Below, in pieces: positions 10,842 through 21,399 of a DNA stretch of 64,000 nucleotides (the first letter of the stretch is position 1; every line of letters begins with the position of its first letter). Origin of the DNA: Limnanthes douglasii subsp. nivea (taxonomy: Eukaryota > Streptophyta > Magnoliopsida > Brassicales > Limnanthaceae). Location: positions 160,634,813 to 160,698,812 of the forward strand of contig JAUPFV010000002.1 of the NCBI GenBank assembly GCA_036936605.1. Reading direction: 5' to 3'. The notes beneath the pieces are model-generated. The model did not search any database. It was not told where the DNA came from and saw only the letters and a program-made list of their open reading frames with translations. Position numbers and translations under genes: made by a program.

Positions 10842-13560
10842 TCATCGAATTGAGCTTTGAGAGTAGTCATATCCTCTATCAGTTTTTTCTCTCTTCCTCA
10901 CTCTTGTTAAGTGAAACTTGAAGACCATCAAATTTTTGCTTCTAGTAAATAACTCTTCAGAATGCTTATATTTAAGTTGATCTATTTTATTTTGGTCAGA
11001 AGTGTTGAGCTTTTCCTTCTCTTTTTTGGTGCACACCCATGAGGTGATTCTTGAGATAGAATGAGCACTTTGATGAATTCTTATTTGGCCATTTGAAATC
11101 CATAGAATTGTTTCTCCGCGAGTCCACCATAGATGTTCCTCATACTTTTTTCAGCACCGTCAATTTTCTTGTAGCGAACCATCTCTTTTGCAATATATTC
11201 TAGTTGATTTTGAGCAGTATCGATTTCTTGGGTTAGTTTTTGTGCTTCAGCACCAGTATCTGCAAAGGGTTGAAGAGCAGGTGCAACTTCTTCGGATGGC
11301 TCTTCGGCAAGAAAGACCATTAGATTGGGAACATGTATAAGAGCAATGGAGGATGGAGGCAAAGAGGCCTCTGGTGAAATTGTTTCAAAAGGAAAAAGAA
11401 CAGACCTTTTAGCAAAATCTTGCAGTTGGTCTTGAAGATCTTGAACAAAAAAGGATCTTCAAATCTGAAGAGCTCTTGAGATTGATCAAAGTTGATGAAG
11501 CTATCATGATCAAAGTTATCATCACCTCAATCATTGTCTGCAATAGTTTATTCTTGTTGAGTGCCTCCCTCTTTAACACCATCTCCATTTTCTTTTTCCT
11601 GATCTTCCTCAACCATAATTTCATCAGCATTGGACGGTACCTCATTAATGGTTTGCACTATTTTATTTTTTGCTCTCTTTTGAAGAGTCGTTTTACTTGT
11701 GCTCTTCTATTTTGTTGCGGCTACTATTTTCTTCCTTTTTCAAGAAGGTTCACCTTTTACTCTCTTTTTTACGATGGCGAGATTCTTTTCTCTTCTTTTT
11801 TTCTCTTTAAAATTTTCAGTATCGGATCTTCTGAAGGGATATCACTAGATGTGCTAGTTGTCTTTTTATTCTTTTTCGCCTTCTTAATATGGGGAAGGTG
11901 GTTCTCCGATATGTTTTGAACAGACAAAAAGACTATGAAATCAGGGGCCACTAGCCTTTTAACAACATACAGAGGATTTGGTGGCTCCATTAGATTCTCA
12001 GGAAGAGAGTCTCCCACATTGATTATCCATTGGTGACTATTGAGAAAGTTGATAGGTTGAAAGGTTGTGTGAAATACATTGCCTCGTTCTTTTTCAGCAT
12101 AGGCTGCAAGCTTGATAAAAATGTCTTTGGTATCTTTTCGATGAAGCTTGTAACGCCTCAAAATTTCTAGATATAACACAACACTTGATGACAAATAAGT
12201 ATAAACTAAATTGAAGATATGATTCAAATCATAAAATAAAAGACTTATTGTTACTTGTCCATAGAGGTTCAACTTTGATGGGTTGGCTTTGGAAATTTCT
12301 TTACCATTTTCCCAAGCTCCTGAGAGGAAGACAAATTTTTGTTTCCAAAATTTGTCTGCTTCCAATAAGTCGTCAATGATATTCAAATCATAATCTAATG
12401 TTAGATAGTAAAATGGAAGTACCGGTCTATTCGACAATTTGGCCAGGGAGATGAAGTCTTCGATGCACAAGGAAATTTGAGCCAATCGAGAAGCCATGAT
12501 CACAGAAAGTAAAGTGAACCATTGATTGGGTGTCACTTTACTTGGGCACATATCAAGAATCTTGAAGTATTCTACTATCATGGGGTCCAATGAAAATCGA
12601 AAACCCTAATTGATAATCTCTGGGTAGACTACCAGCTCATCCTTTTTGCAGTCCAAAGGGGTTTCCCCTTCTTTCGGGAAGACTAAGTATAATGTTGTCC
12701 CCTGTTCCCTATTGTTTTAAGCTCATCTTCTTGGCTCTCTTGGTAATATGTGTAAGAAATTTTTTTAAAAGCTAAAATATATTATTCATCGAGAGGCTTT
12801 AGATTTTCACTGACTGATGCAGCCAGCTCTTTGGAAATCGTTACATGAGATTTCTTTCTTCTTATCCTAGAAGCTTCTGTCTTTGAAACATTTTTCATTG
12901 TTTTACTCTCTGATTTTTTCGAATATTTTTCTCTTGTATCAGCCTCGTTATTTTAATATGTGGCTTCATAATCTATTTCCTCCTCGGACACCTCATCCAT
13001 GAGTCAAGGTGGGTTACTTGAGGGATTCTGTTGAGACATTATTGTTGTCTTAACAATCTCCCTCAAAGGAGGAGAAGAGGTTGATAGATTCAAAGTGATA
13101 TCAACATCGTCATCCATGACTATGAAAGTTTTTCTTTTTGGCATTTGAGGATGTTGAGTTTTTATTTCCTTGCGCAATAGGCAAATGGGCCTAGTATCGA
13201 CTAGAGAAGAAGTCTCTTTTTATCTCCCTAAAGAAGATTTGGTCACCTTGAAATTGATTCGAGGGATTTTAGGTGATGACTCAGTTATAGAAGGAGAAAT
13301 TCGAGGTGTGTGAGTTTTAGATGATTGACTTTTTTCTGGAAGAGAAGATGATGAAAAGACAAGAGTTTTGTTAGGATCGAAGTTAACTTAGTGTACTGTC
13401 TCTGTGGAAAATAAAAGAGCGTTGCTTATCAATCCAACTTTTTTGTATTCATCTGCCCTTTCACTTATACAAAAATAATGGTACGCTCCGAGAAGACATG
13501 TTTATTTGAGGAGGATGAATTTCTAGGTTTTTTGGCTCTTGGCTTTTTAAGTTTTGGATG
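10842..13560 (-). pseudogene. Antisense gene remnant of element C (gypsy-associated antisense ORF)
   Basis: The best frame is 12590-11769 (273 codons, minus). It contains VEYFKILDMCPSKVTPNQWF and IMASRLAQISL..FISLAKLSNRPVLPFYYL, then DDLLEADKFWKQKF and SGAWENGK. These align with the antisense protein of element D (IVRYFHLIKLCPSQLSPNAW, IMASRLSGIPL, DDLLEAE, SGTWENGK). Known relatives are annotated as putative gypsy-type transposon proteins (Transposase_28-like); no function is established. Frames at 11362-11081 and 11036-10842 are coiled-coil-like and correspond to the C-terminal coiled coil of the D protein. Lys/Ser-rich N-terminal sequence is scattered to about 13.5 kb. Several frame breaks. 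Confidence 0.7.
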
Positions 13561-14068
13561 CTATCTCATAAACAAATTTAAGGATTGGATGGTGGATCGA
13601 TGTTTTCTGGTGAAATTAGCAAAAAGATGAAGGTAGCCAGTGAGCTCTCTCTTTCTCTCTCTAAAAAAATATTGTGAAGCAAAATAAGATATAGAGACGT
13701 ATTTATACGAAAAGTTGGAAGAGAGGGAAATGGAAGAGGTGGAGGAGGCAATTGGGTAGAATTCTAAACGGTTGTGTAAAGAAGAATTTGACACATGCTA
13801 TGCGATAGGCTTAGTGGCAGACCTAGTGCCTAGGATATCATCACATATCTGATTTGTACTTCGAACGATTATGAACGTTGGAGGGAAATGACCTTGTATG
13901 AAAAGATCCGAAACTTTGAGAAAACATGGATAAGACTTTGCAAAAAAATATAGACAATAATTTTGAAGCAGTTCAGATTATGGATAAATGGAATTTTCTT
14001 CACCTTTAAAGATTTCCTAAGCTAATTAGTTTTTATTCATTTACTTTTATAAGAACTAAGGGGGCTCC

Positions 14069-14388
14069 TGATAAAGAAATAGAACTTTGAGGACTAAAAT
14101 GTAAAGAAATAAAACCTTTTATGACATATTGTATAATAATAGGAGATATTTAAACCTTTATGTTTTGATGAGGGACTACTATGCAATTAGACCCTTTTTT
14201 GTAATTGTTTCAGTTAAAGCTCAAGTCTTTACACTTCTATATAAAAGGCAAGGCTGAACTAAGAAAGCTCTCTCACTTTTGAGATTAACTGCTTTCATCT
14301 CTTGACTTTCTCTCTCTAGAATCTACTTCTCTCTACAACCTTTTACTTTTCTCTACTTTACTTTGTGAAACCAGATAAACACTTATCA
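14069..14388 (+). repeat. 3' LTR of element C
   Basis: Begins tgataaag directly after the polypurine tract aagggggctcc and ends acttatca directly before the resumed protease frame of element B. Contains a tataaaagg box at about 14241 and pyrimidine-rich leader-like sequence. Expected right-hand target duplication is aatgt (14389-14393); its left partner is lost. Confidence 0.7.
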
Positions 14389-15547
14389 AATGTGATTTCC
14401 AAAGAAGCTGTGTAAAAGCTATCCTTGAAAACTAAAGATCACCCCATCCCTTACAAACTCGCTTGGTTAAATAAATGTAGTGAGGTAACAATCTCTAAAC
14501 GATGTCTGGTGTCTTTTTTTGTCGGTAACTATAAGGATAAGGCATGGTGCGTTGTCATTGTTGTGGATGTTTGTCACTTATTGTTAGGCCGACTATGGAA
14601 ATATGATAGAAGTGTCACATACGATGGCAGGAAAAACGTTATAGTTTCATATGGAATAATGTTAGATTCATATTAACACCAATTAAGAAGGTATCCCCAA
14701 AACCTACACTTATTGTATCATAAGAGTCGGGTAAGAACTTTTTAGCTCGAAAAGCATTTATAGAGCATGCTAGTGATACATGAATGTTTATCTATTGGTG
14801 GTTAAAAAATTTAATGATGATCCACTTGCTGGGATACCTGAGCGCATTCGACCGCTATTAGATGAATTTGTTGTTATGTTTCCCGATAATATTCCTACAG
14901 GTCTTCCTCCATTAAGAGACATCCAGTACCAGATTGACCTAGTATCGGGTGCTAGCCTACCAAATCGACCACATTACCTGATAAGCCCAAAGGAGCATGA
15001 GCAACTCCGTAGATAGGTGGAAGAATTGTTGAGTAAAGGCAACATCCGTGAGAGCCTCAATCCTTTTGCGGTTCCTACACTACTAACACCAAAGAAGGAT
15101 GGCTCAATGAGGATGTGTGTGGATAGTAGGGCTATCAAAAAATCACCTTCAGGTATTAGATTCTTATTCCTTGCCTTGATGATTTACTATATCAGTTGAG
15201 TGAGGCTGTAGTGTTTATGAAACTGGATTTGAAGAGCAGGTATCACCAGATTCGTATTCGCATGGGAGATGAGTGGAAAATATCCTTCAAGGTCCAAGAA
15301 AGTCTGTTTGAGTGGATGGTCATGCCATTCGGCATTTAATGCTCCTAGCATGTTCATGAGGGTTCTGAACCAGGTTTTTCGTCCATTTATTGGAAATTGT
15401 TTAGTTGTGTACTTTGACGATATTCTGATATATAGTACTATGGAAGAGCTACCCCTCCAATACTTACAGGAAATATTGGTTCTTTTGGGACGTGAAGAAT
15501 TTTATAAGGGACTCGATAAGTGTTCCTTAAAGAGCAGGTATCACCAG
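14389..15547 (+). pseudogene. Protease end and partial reverse transcriptase of element B
   Basis: Resumes with NVISKEAV, a stop, then KTKDHPIPYKLAWL, VVDVCHLLLGRLWKYDR (protease-RT linker). Reverse transcriptase follows at 14.8-15.6 kb: IPERIRPLLDEFVVMFPD, a GLPPLRDIQYQIDLVSGASL block, [20 protein letters not shown], an [11 protein letters not shown] block, and YFDDILIYS (the YXDD catalytic motif, 15407-15433). The frame is broken by stops at 15014-15016 and 15197-15199 and a frameshift near 15270. At 15530 it repeats an 18-bp stretch seen at 15232 and jumps into LTR sequence. Confidence 0.85.
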
Positions 15548-15690
15548 GATTTTTGGGATCAAATTCGAGTTTTCTCTAAGTCTCGTATACTCTAACCTAG
15601 GGTTGGGGTTTATTTATTCTCTCTTTTGTCTTATTTTTCTTCTATTTGCAACCGTTTGTGCTATATCTCAAATTTTTGCCACCACATACA
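15548..15690 (+). repeat. 3' LTR fragment of element B
   Basis: Aligns with about 7968-8105: gatcaaatt..agttttctctaag, actctaacctaggg, gtttatttattct and a ..ccaccaca end. Only this distal part of the LTR is present because it is joined directly to the reverse transcriptase. Confidence 0.7.
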
Positions 15691-18632
15691 CACACAGAGA
15701 CCTACGCACTAGCCATAACAAATATAAAATGAGTAACATATTTTCATAAACAGAATTAACCAAGTGATTCTAATATGGTCAATAATTTTATCCATGATTG
15801 GAAAGATAATATAAATAAATATAACAAAAAAACACTTACTTCATGTCTAAGTCCTATTTTCCTTCTAGCCATATCAAGGATAAACATGTCAACGCTGACC
15901 CTCTCTTATTAGTTGCAGCAAAAAATCATTGAGCAGATTAGATAGATGAATATGAGCAGTTTGAGTTGTATACTTTCCAACAACTGTTTCATCTGCAACT
16001 AGTTCTTTTACAGACTCTTTATTGGATATATTATCTCTACGACTAGCAAAACCAAATTACTTCTTAAGTTGTTTCAAATTCTATATAAACATTATATATT
16101 CATGAACCAACTAAGTCTTAGGTTTTGGTTATCCCTACTTCTTTATTTTCCTAATGAATTTTGGTCTTTGTCATCTAAAGTAGCCTTACCTACATCTTCA
16201 TTTTGCTGTGGTTGATATTATTCAGCCTAAGTTTCTCCCACCACCTTTGAGAATATTACCTTCGGGACTTCAATATGAACATCTACAATTACTTTTATAT
16301 CTTTGGATGGTGTTTCTCGAGCCTTGACCGATATAACCCATCCTTATTTTATGTATCTTCGCTTCAACATCTTCAGCCAAGCCAATCCCGCAAGAAACAA
16401 ATTGGTTTCTTGGTTACAAGACTCATTTAATCTGGCCTCAAACACGGTTACCCTTAGGTTCTTCATTGACTTAAAGTTAAATTATGGAAACAACTCACCC
16501 AAAGGACTGCTCTTGGTCTTAGATGGCGTCGATATTTTCTTTTTTGATGGAAAATTACCCATCATTTTAATAATTAACAACTTATCTCCAGAAGTTACCA
16601 CCAACCTTCTTTCATTATTACGGTATGAACTTAATTCACAACTGAACCCAACTTTTGGTCTTTCCAAATCAGTCAAAACCTTTGACAGAGAAGAAACACT
16701 CTCTTAGTTTTTATTGTTTTAAAGGAAACAACAACCATCAATTATTCCACAACCTCAATCTGTAGTACCTGTTGTGGGGTACCATCATTCTCCACACCAA
16801 AACCACGATTTGAACGGTTCCCTATTTTTTTTGAATTTTTTAGTGGGTTAAGGTTTAGCTTCGACCACTATAAGTTTAATTTTTCTACAACTCATGCGTT
16901 GTTATCATCAGTGAACCCTTACTCCATGAGCGTTGTTTCTTCTTTATTTTCATCATATTCCTCTAAGGTTTTGGTACACCATTTTTATTTTTCATAATTA
17001 TGGAAGCAACCCACTTACGTGGAGGTTGTCTTGCCTTGTCCATTTCTAAATAAGAAACTTTTTACTTCTACTACGTGTCATAAATTTACTTGTATTTCTT
17101 TTAGGAGTTATATATGCACCCAATTCCTCCTTGATTGGGAATTTACCTATACAGGATTGATTGGCCCATATGCCACAAAGAACAAGCATATTTGATGATA
17201 ATGGCTTCTTGAAGCACTTATCAAAGGCTTCGACCTATTGTAACATCATATTATACATTCACTCTAAACTTTAACATATTGCTTATAGTCCAAATCAGGT
17301 CCTATAGAAAAAGAAACCAATTACACACGATGAGTGTTTCACCTATTAAGTAAAACAAATATAACTCATTCAAAATCCTTATTTCTTACTTCCAGATTCA
17401 AGATATGGGAAAATGCCATAACATCCTATTCACCGTGATTATCCCAACATTAGACACAAACATACTTATTTTTCTATACTTCGTTACAATATTGTAGGTC
17501 ATCGAATAAATTATTGAGGACCTTAGACAAAAAGTAAAAGTATAGAATGTCCTTTTTACCAACTAGCTTGTTTACGATAATGAACTTGTCGCGGTTGAAA
17601 CCGTCAGAAAACTCATAAGCAAGAATAATGTTACCCATTAGAAGCCTTCAAAATTTGGGTTCCATATATTAAGGACATAATCTGGTGACTTCAATGAACT
17701 GCGATATATATTAGCTTAACAGAAATCGTAGATCGTCTTTCAGTATATATGTGAAGAATACAGACTCTTTCACCTCGACATCAAAGGACGTCTGACCTCG
17801 GTCAGAAAGATAATCTTCATATTAGATGGAATACACCAAACTCTTAACTTTTTATCTTGCTTTGAAGGCTCTACACATTTATATATATTATATAAAACAT
17901 GTTTGATTTTGGCTTCATCAAGTTTACCTAGACATTTGAGGTATACTCTTGTCCATAAACTTTCGCATAAAGCAAGATTAGTGACATTTCCTCATTTAAA
18001 AAAGTCTCATTGGGATTCACATAAATTTTCATTATGGGAATATTTGTTACTTTCGTCGATTGATTGTCTCAGTATGACATCCAAATGGGTTTTTCATAAG
18101 ATTCATCTATTTTATCATGCATACACCAAAGGGTAAAACTTTAATTTTATTTATCTTAATGATTTATCTTGAGGATATTTGTAAAAAGATTAAGCTTTTA
18201 AGAAGCGGTAGAGACTCACAATGATAAAGGTTAAAGATTTAGACGGAAACGAAAAAGAACAAGATTTTGGATTATAACATGGAATAACTTTAATGGAGAA
18301 CAAACATAAATTTCATCGAGGACAAAATAATTTTTTTTTATATAGACTAAGAATCTAATCCTTCATTTTTACATCCAACACGTTAAAAGCATGCATGATT
18401 AACGTCTTTGATGGATCAAGCTAAACGACAAAAAGGCTTCAAATCCATGCTTGCTTAGTTCCACCTTAACTGCAATCAATCTATGTGTCAATCACATGAC
18501 GCATATACGTTGAATAATTAACATCAGGTCCTTAAATTTCTTTTGCTTCATCGATTTCTTTAATTAATAACCATGGGTTTCTATTCTTGAATTCTTAAAG
18601 TTATGGCAGTTCAGTAATTTACTTTATTTGGT
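15691..18632 (-). pseudogene. Antisense gene remnant of element A
   Basis: On the minus strand, around 17640-17400, the translation aligns with the antisense protein of element D: an EFSDGFN..FIIVNKL block, then ILYFYFLSKVLNNLFDDLQ, a stop, and CWDNHGE. These correspond in order to SRLSGIPLPTEEFATMASL, IPFYHFNMGDNLKAVDDLL, the stop and GTWENGK. The rest of this 2.9-kb stretch is too decayed to read. Plus-strand open frames at 16303-16707 and 17903-18136 are shadows. Confidence 0.55.
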
Positions 18633-18832
18633 TTCGTCAATGATAAAAAATAGTAACATTATAAATGATAATAAATGCTTTAAAGGACTAATGAGATACT
18701 CAACTATACCTTCAAAAAGTTTAGTCATTCGGTTATTCAATCCGTCAAACCCTGAAGAAAAGGATGTTTCTTCCTTTCAAAACATAATAATGTTATTCTT
18801 TCTTGCATACTTTTAAATTACCAAGGGGCTAC

Positions 18833-19430
18833 TGTATTAAATCTAAAAGTAACCCGAAAAAACTCAAGCCATCTTAATTCCATTTGATAACCATAAGCAA
18901 CTTTAAACAAATTGAAATTTTTAAAGCTCTTTCGGTTTATCTCAAGCAGCAAATGAAGATTCTCTCATACGACACAACATCCAAATAACTCTAACAACAT
19001 GCTATTTGTTCATATATTATTTTCATTTCACCAAAATAGAGCTTTTTATCCCCAAATGAAATTTTGGCCGACGAAGGGTTTTTTACATAGGCATGAACGT
19101 GATCAACATAAATTAATTGAGAGACGTGTCTAAAGTTAGTTCGACTAGAGTGGAATACAACCTACCAATATATTTAAAGACTTTTATGAGTCCAACTAAA
19201 AATCGCTGCAATACCATTTGTTGTACTTTAAGATTGAATATTCGACATCAATCTCCATAAAGATATCAGCATTCAAAAGAATTGTAACTGACGACACTTA
19301 TGGGTTATGACCGTCCGAAAGTTAAGAGTCAAGCGATTACTAAATATAATATCCTTAAATGTAAAAGACGTTATTTATTCATAGATGGGAATAACATAAA
19401 TGATAAGGTAATCAACTTTTTACCATACCA
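18833..19430 (+). repeat. 3' LTR of element A
   Basis: Starts tgtattaaatc directly after the polypurine tract ccaaggggctac (18821-18832) and ends catacca. Length 598 bp. Its end matches the LTR end at 1120, and its first roughly 430 bp match the truncated LTR at 9848-10636 (after removing the solo LTR). Confidence 0.75.
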
Positions 19431-21399
19431 TATTATAGATGTTTTTAGGCTTGATTTTGATTGAATATATGCAAATACACACCGTTCAATAGGTAGATTT
19501 ATACATAATACACAAGAATTTATGATGCTAGTTATTATAGAAGACTTAAAGACTATTCAACATGGTATAATACAAAATTTATATTAGTTGACTCATTTAT
19601 AAATTGTTTATGTTCCATATCGCTCGTCTATCAATGTTAATGTGACTTTTTAGATTATTTATGATGATTTTTCACTAGGATGTAATCAACATGTTTTAAC
19701 AAATACAAATATGTTCTGTTTTGTAGAGAGAGAAACAAAATAGTTAAATATTTTCTTAAGATATAAAAAAAGACAATGAGATAAGGGTTTTAAACGTTAA
19801 ATATGAAGTTGAGAGAAATTGATAAAAGTTATGAAAATAATTGAGTTGATATTTTGTGCATGCGTTACTTTTTAAGTTTTATTTTGGAAGTAATTAGTCA
19901 TTTGGATATCTAGTTTCTAGAGAGATAGTCCTTTGATTAAAAAATATTTGGTGAAAATCCATTGATTATCAATTTTTGATAAAGTTAATCCCTACGTGTG
20001 TTGACTTTTTATTTTTTATAAAATTAGTCAATTGACTATCCATTATAGATAAAGTTAATCCAACAAGTAAACACGTGCAAATGACTAAATTTTTTGAAAA
20101 TAGATAGTCAACGGGTTAACATCAGACGATTTTTACTCGATGAACTATATGTCTAAAAAGTCAATAGTTAAAAAAAACTACTACGTACGATTTTCAGTCA
20201 AAAGATGATATATACAAAAACAAATATATTAAAAAAACTAATTACTCTTCAAAATGTTTTAATTTTATGATTTTTGTGTGTTTTATTCATTATAGTTTGA
20301 AAATAACTAAATTATTTTCACACACTAATTCATAAATAATATTTTCTTATCAATAAAAAAATGTACATATAACCTTGTTCATTATAACCTTGTTCATTGT
20401 TAAGAAATATTATATAATAACGAGAAGATTTTCATAAAATACATCAAGATAATATTGTCGAGGTAATTTATAATTTTGATTTTTCAATTTATTTTTTCAC
20501 ACTCACGATTAGAAATTTATAAATTTAATGAGAGGTGATATTGCTTTTATAATTTTATTTTTTTAAATATATTGGGTGTATATAATATATGAACTTTTAT
20601 ATATATGTATATTAATAAAATTGACATATAAGATTATATTTCATATCTCGTTCATTTATTTTTTTTATAATTGATCTATTTCATTGTTTTTATGATATAC
20701 AATAGATTTGTGTATGAATATTATTTTTATTTAACACTAATATATTTGATAAATAATATTTTTTTAAAATATATTTCAATATAAATATAATAGGAGATCA
20801 TAAAATATTAACAATTTTTTGATTATATATAATCAATTTTGTTTGAAAAATATTAGCAACACATATTATCATATGACAATTTAGTCGCTAAAACTATAAC
20901 GATAATTTTTTGTCAAATAAAAAAACGTTACGTAGTATGTTATATATAGATAGATATAATGCTGAATCTAATATGATATATATTTTTTAATTTTATGATC
21001 GATTAAGTTAGAAAGTCAAAATAAACTTATTTGATCATAATTTTCATAGATAAATATTTAAAATACATAGATTTTAGGCTTCTTTATAGTTTGGATTTTT
21101 TAGGTTTAGTAATTGATATTTTTATTCGTGTATTTCTTCATTATTGTTTTTTTATAATAATACATTTTGATCGAAAATAAAATATAATAATTTTTTTATA
21201 CGATAGAAGTGAAATTTGCGATTTGTTGGGATAATTGTTTAGAGGCATATCACATAGACTCTTGAGATCTTGTTATGTAAAAAAATAGAAAAATATTGTT
21301 TGAATTCTTTTTTCAGAACTAAGTTGGCAAGTCTTTGTTATTAAGATAAATGTGTTTGATTTTATCTATGTAGAATAACTTATAATATCGTTCTCAATA
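19431..21399. other. AT-rich spacer without recognisable gene
   Basis: Strongly AT-biased. Repeated short phrases of the type ..agtcaattgactatc.. and gataaagttaatcc at 19.9-20.15 kb hint at a decayed small inverted-repeat element, but I could not set its ends. No coding frame. Confidence 0.5.

Larger units (their letters stand above)
10637..14388 (+). mobile_element. Element C: 3' half of a Tat-type Gypsy element inside element B
   Basis: Contains a minus-strand gene remnant (10.8-13.6 kb) homologous to the antisense gene of element D, followed by a polypurine tract (aagggggctcc) and an LTR at 14069-14388. After the LTR, the protease frame of element B resumes. The gag-pol half and 5' LTR of C are absent; the left side is the truncated element-A-type LTR. 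This is a chimeric remnant, not an intact insertion. Confidence 0.7.
7850..15690 (+). mobile_element. Element B: degraded Ty3/Gypsy retrotransposon nested in element A
   Basis: The 5' LTR (about 7850-8109) is followed by a PBS (8110-8121), gag (8.5-9.2 kb), protease start (to 9462), a 4.9-kb foreign block, protease end and part of the reverse transcriptase (14.39-15.53 kb), then a jump into a 3' LTR fragment (15548-15690). The LTR pieces share ttttctctaag, then ta.actctaacctaggg-like and gtttatttattct blocks. The protease and RT wording (VIDSG, KTKDHPIPYKLAWL, HLLLGR) is that of a Gypsy lineage different from elements A and D. Most of RT, RNase H and integrase are missing. Confidence 0.7.
939..19430 (+). 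mobile_element. Element A: degraded Tat-type Ty3/Gypsy retrotransposon, host of nested insertions
   Basis: The outermost element of the left third. Its 5' LTR ends at 1120 and its 3' LTR ends at 19430; both end in a similar stretch finishing in ..catacca. Between them lie remnants of gag zinc knuckle, protease, reverse transcriptase, RNase H and integrase (about 3.0-6.3 kb, + strand), then, after nested element B, an antisense ORF remnant (15.7-18.6 kb), a polypurine tract ending in aaggggctac and the 3' LTR. The order LTR, gag-pol, antisense gene, PPT, LTR matches the much better preserved element D at 49.7-60.1 kb, and many remnants align with D codon for codon. There are too many stops and indels for function. 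Target duplication not determined. Confidence 0.75.

Noticed and set aside
11476..11919. 147-codon plus-strand open frame, hydrophobic
   Set aside because: Exact shadow of the antisense gene remnant of element C, whose minus frame has family homology.
19880..20170. Possible MITE with repeated agtcaattg/gatagtc phrases
   Set aside because: I could not find paired ends or target duplications, so it is not annotated as an element.
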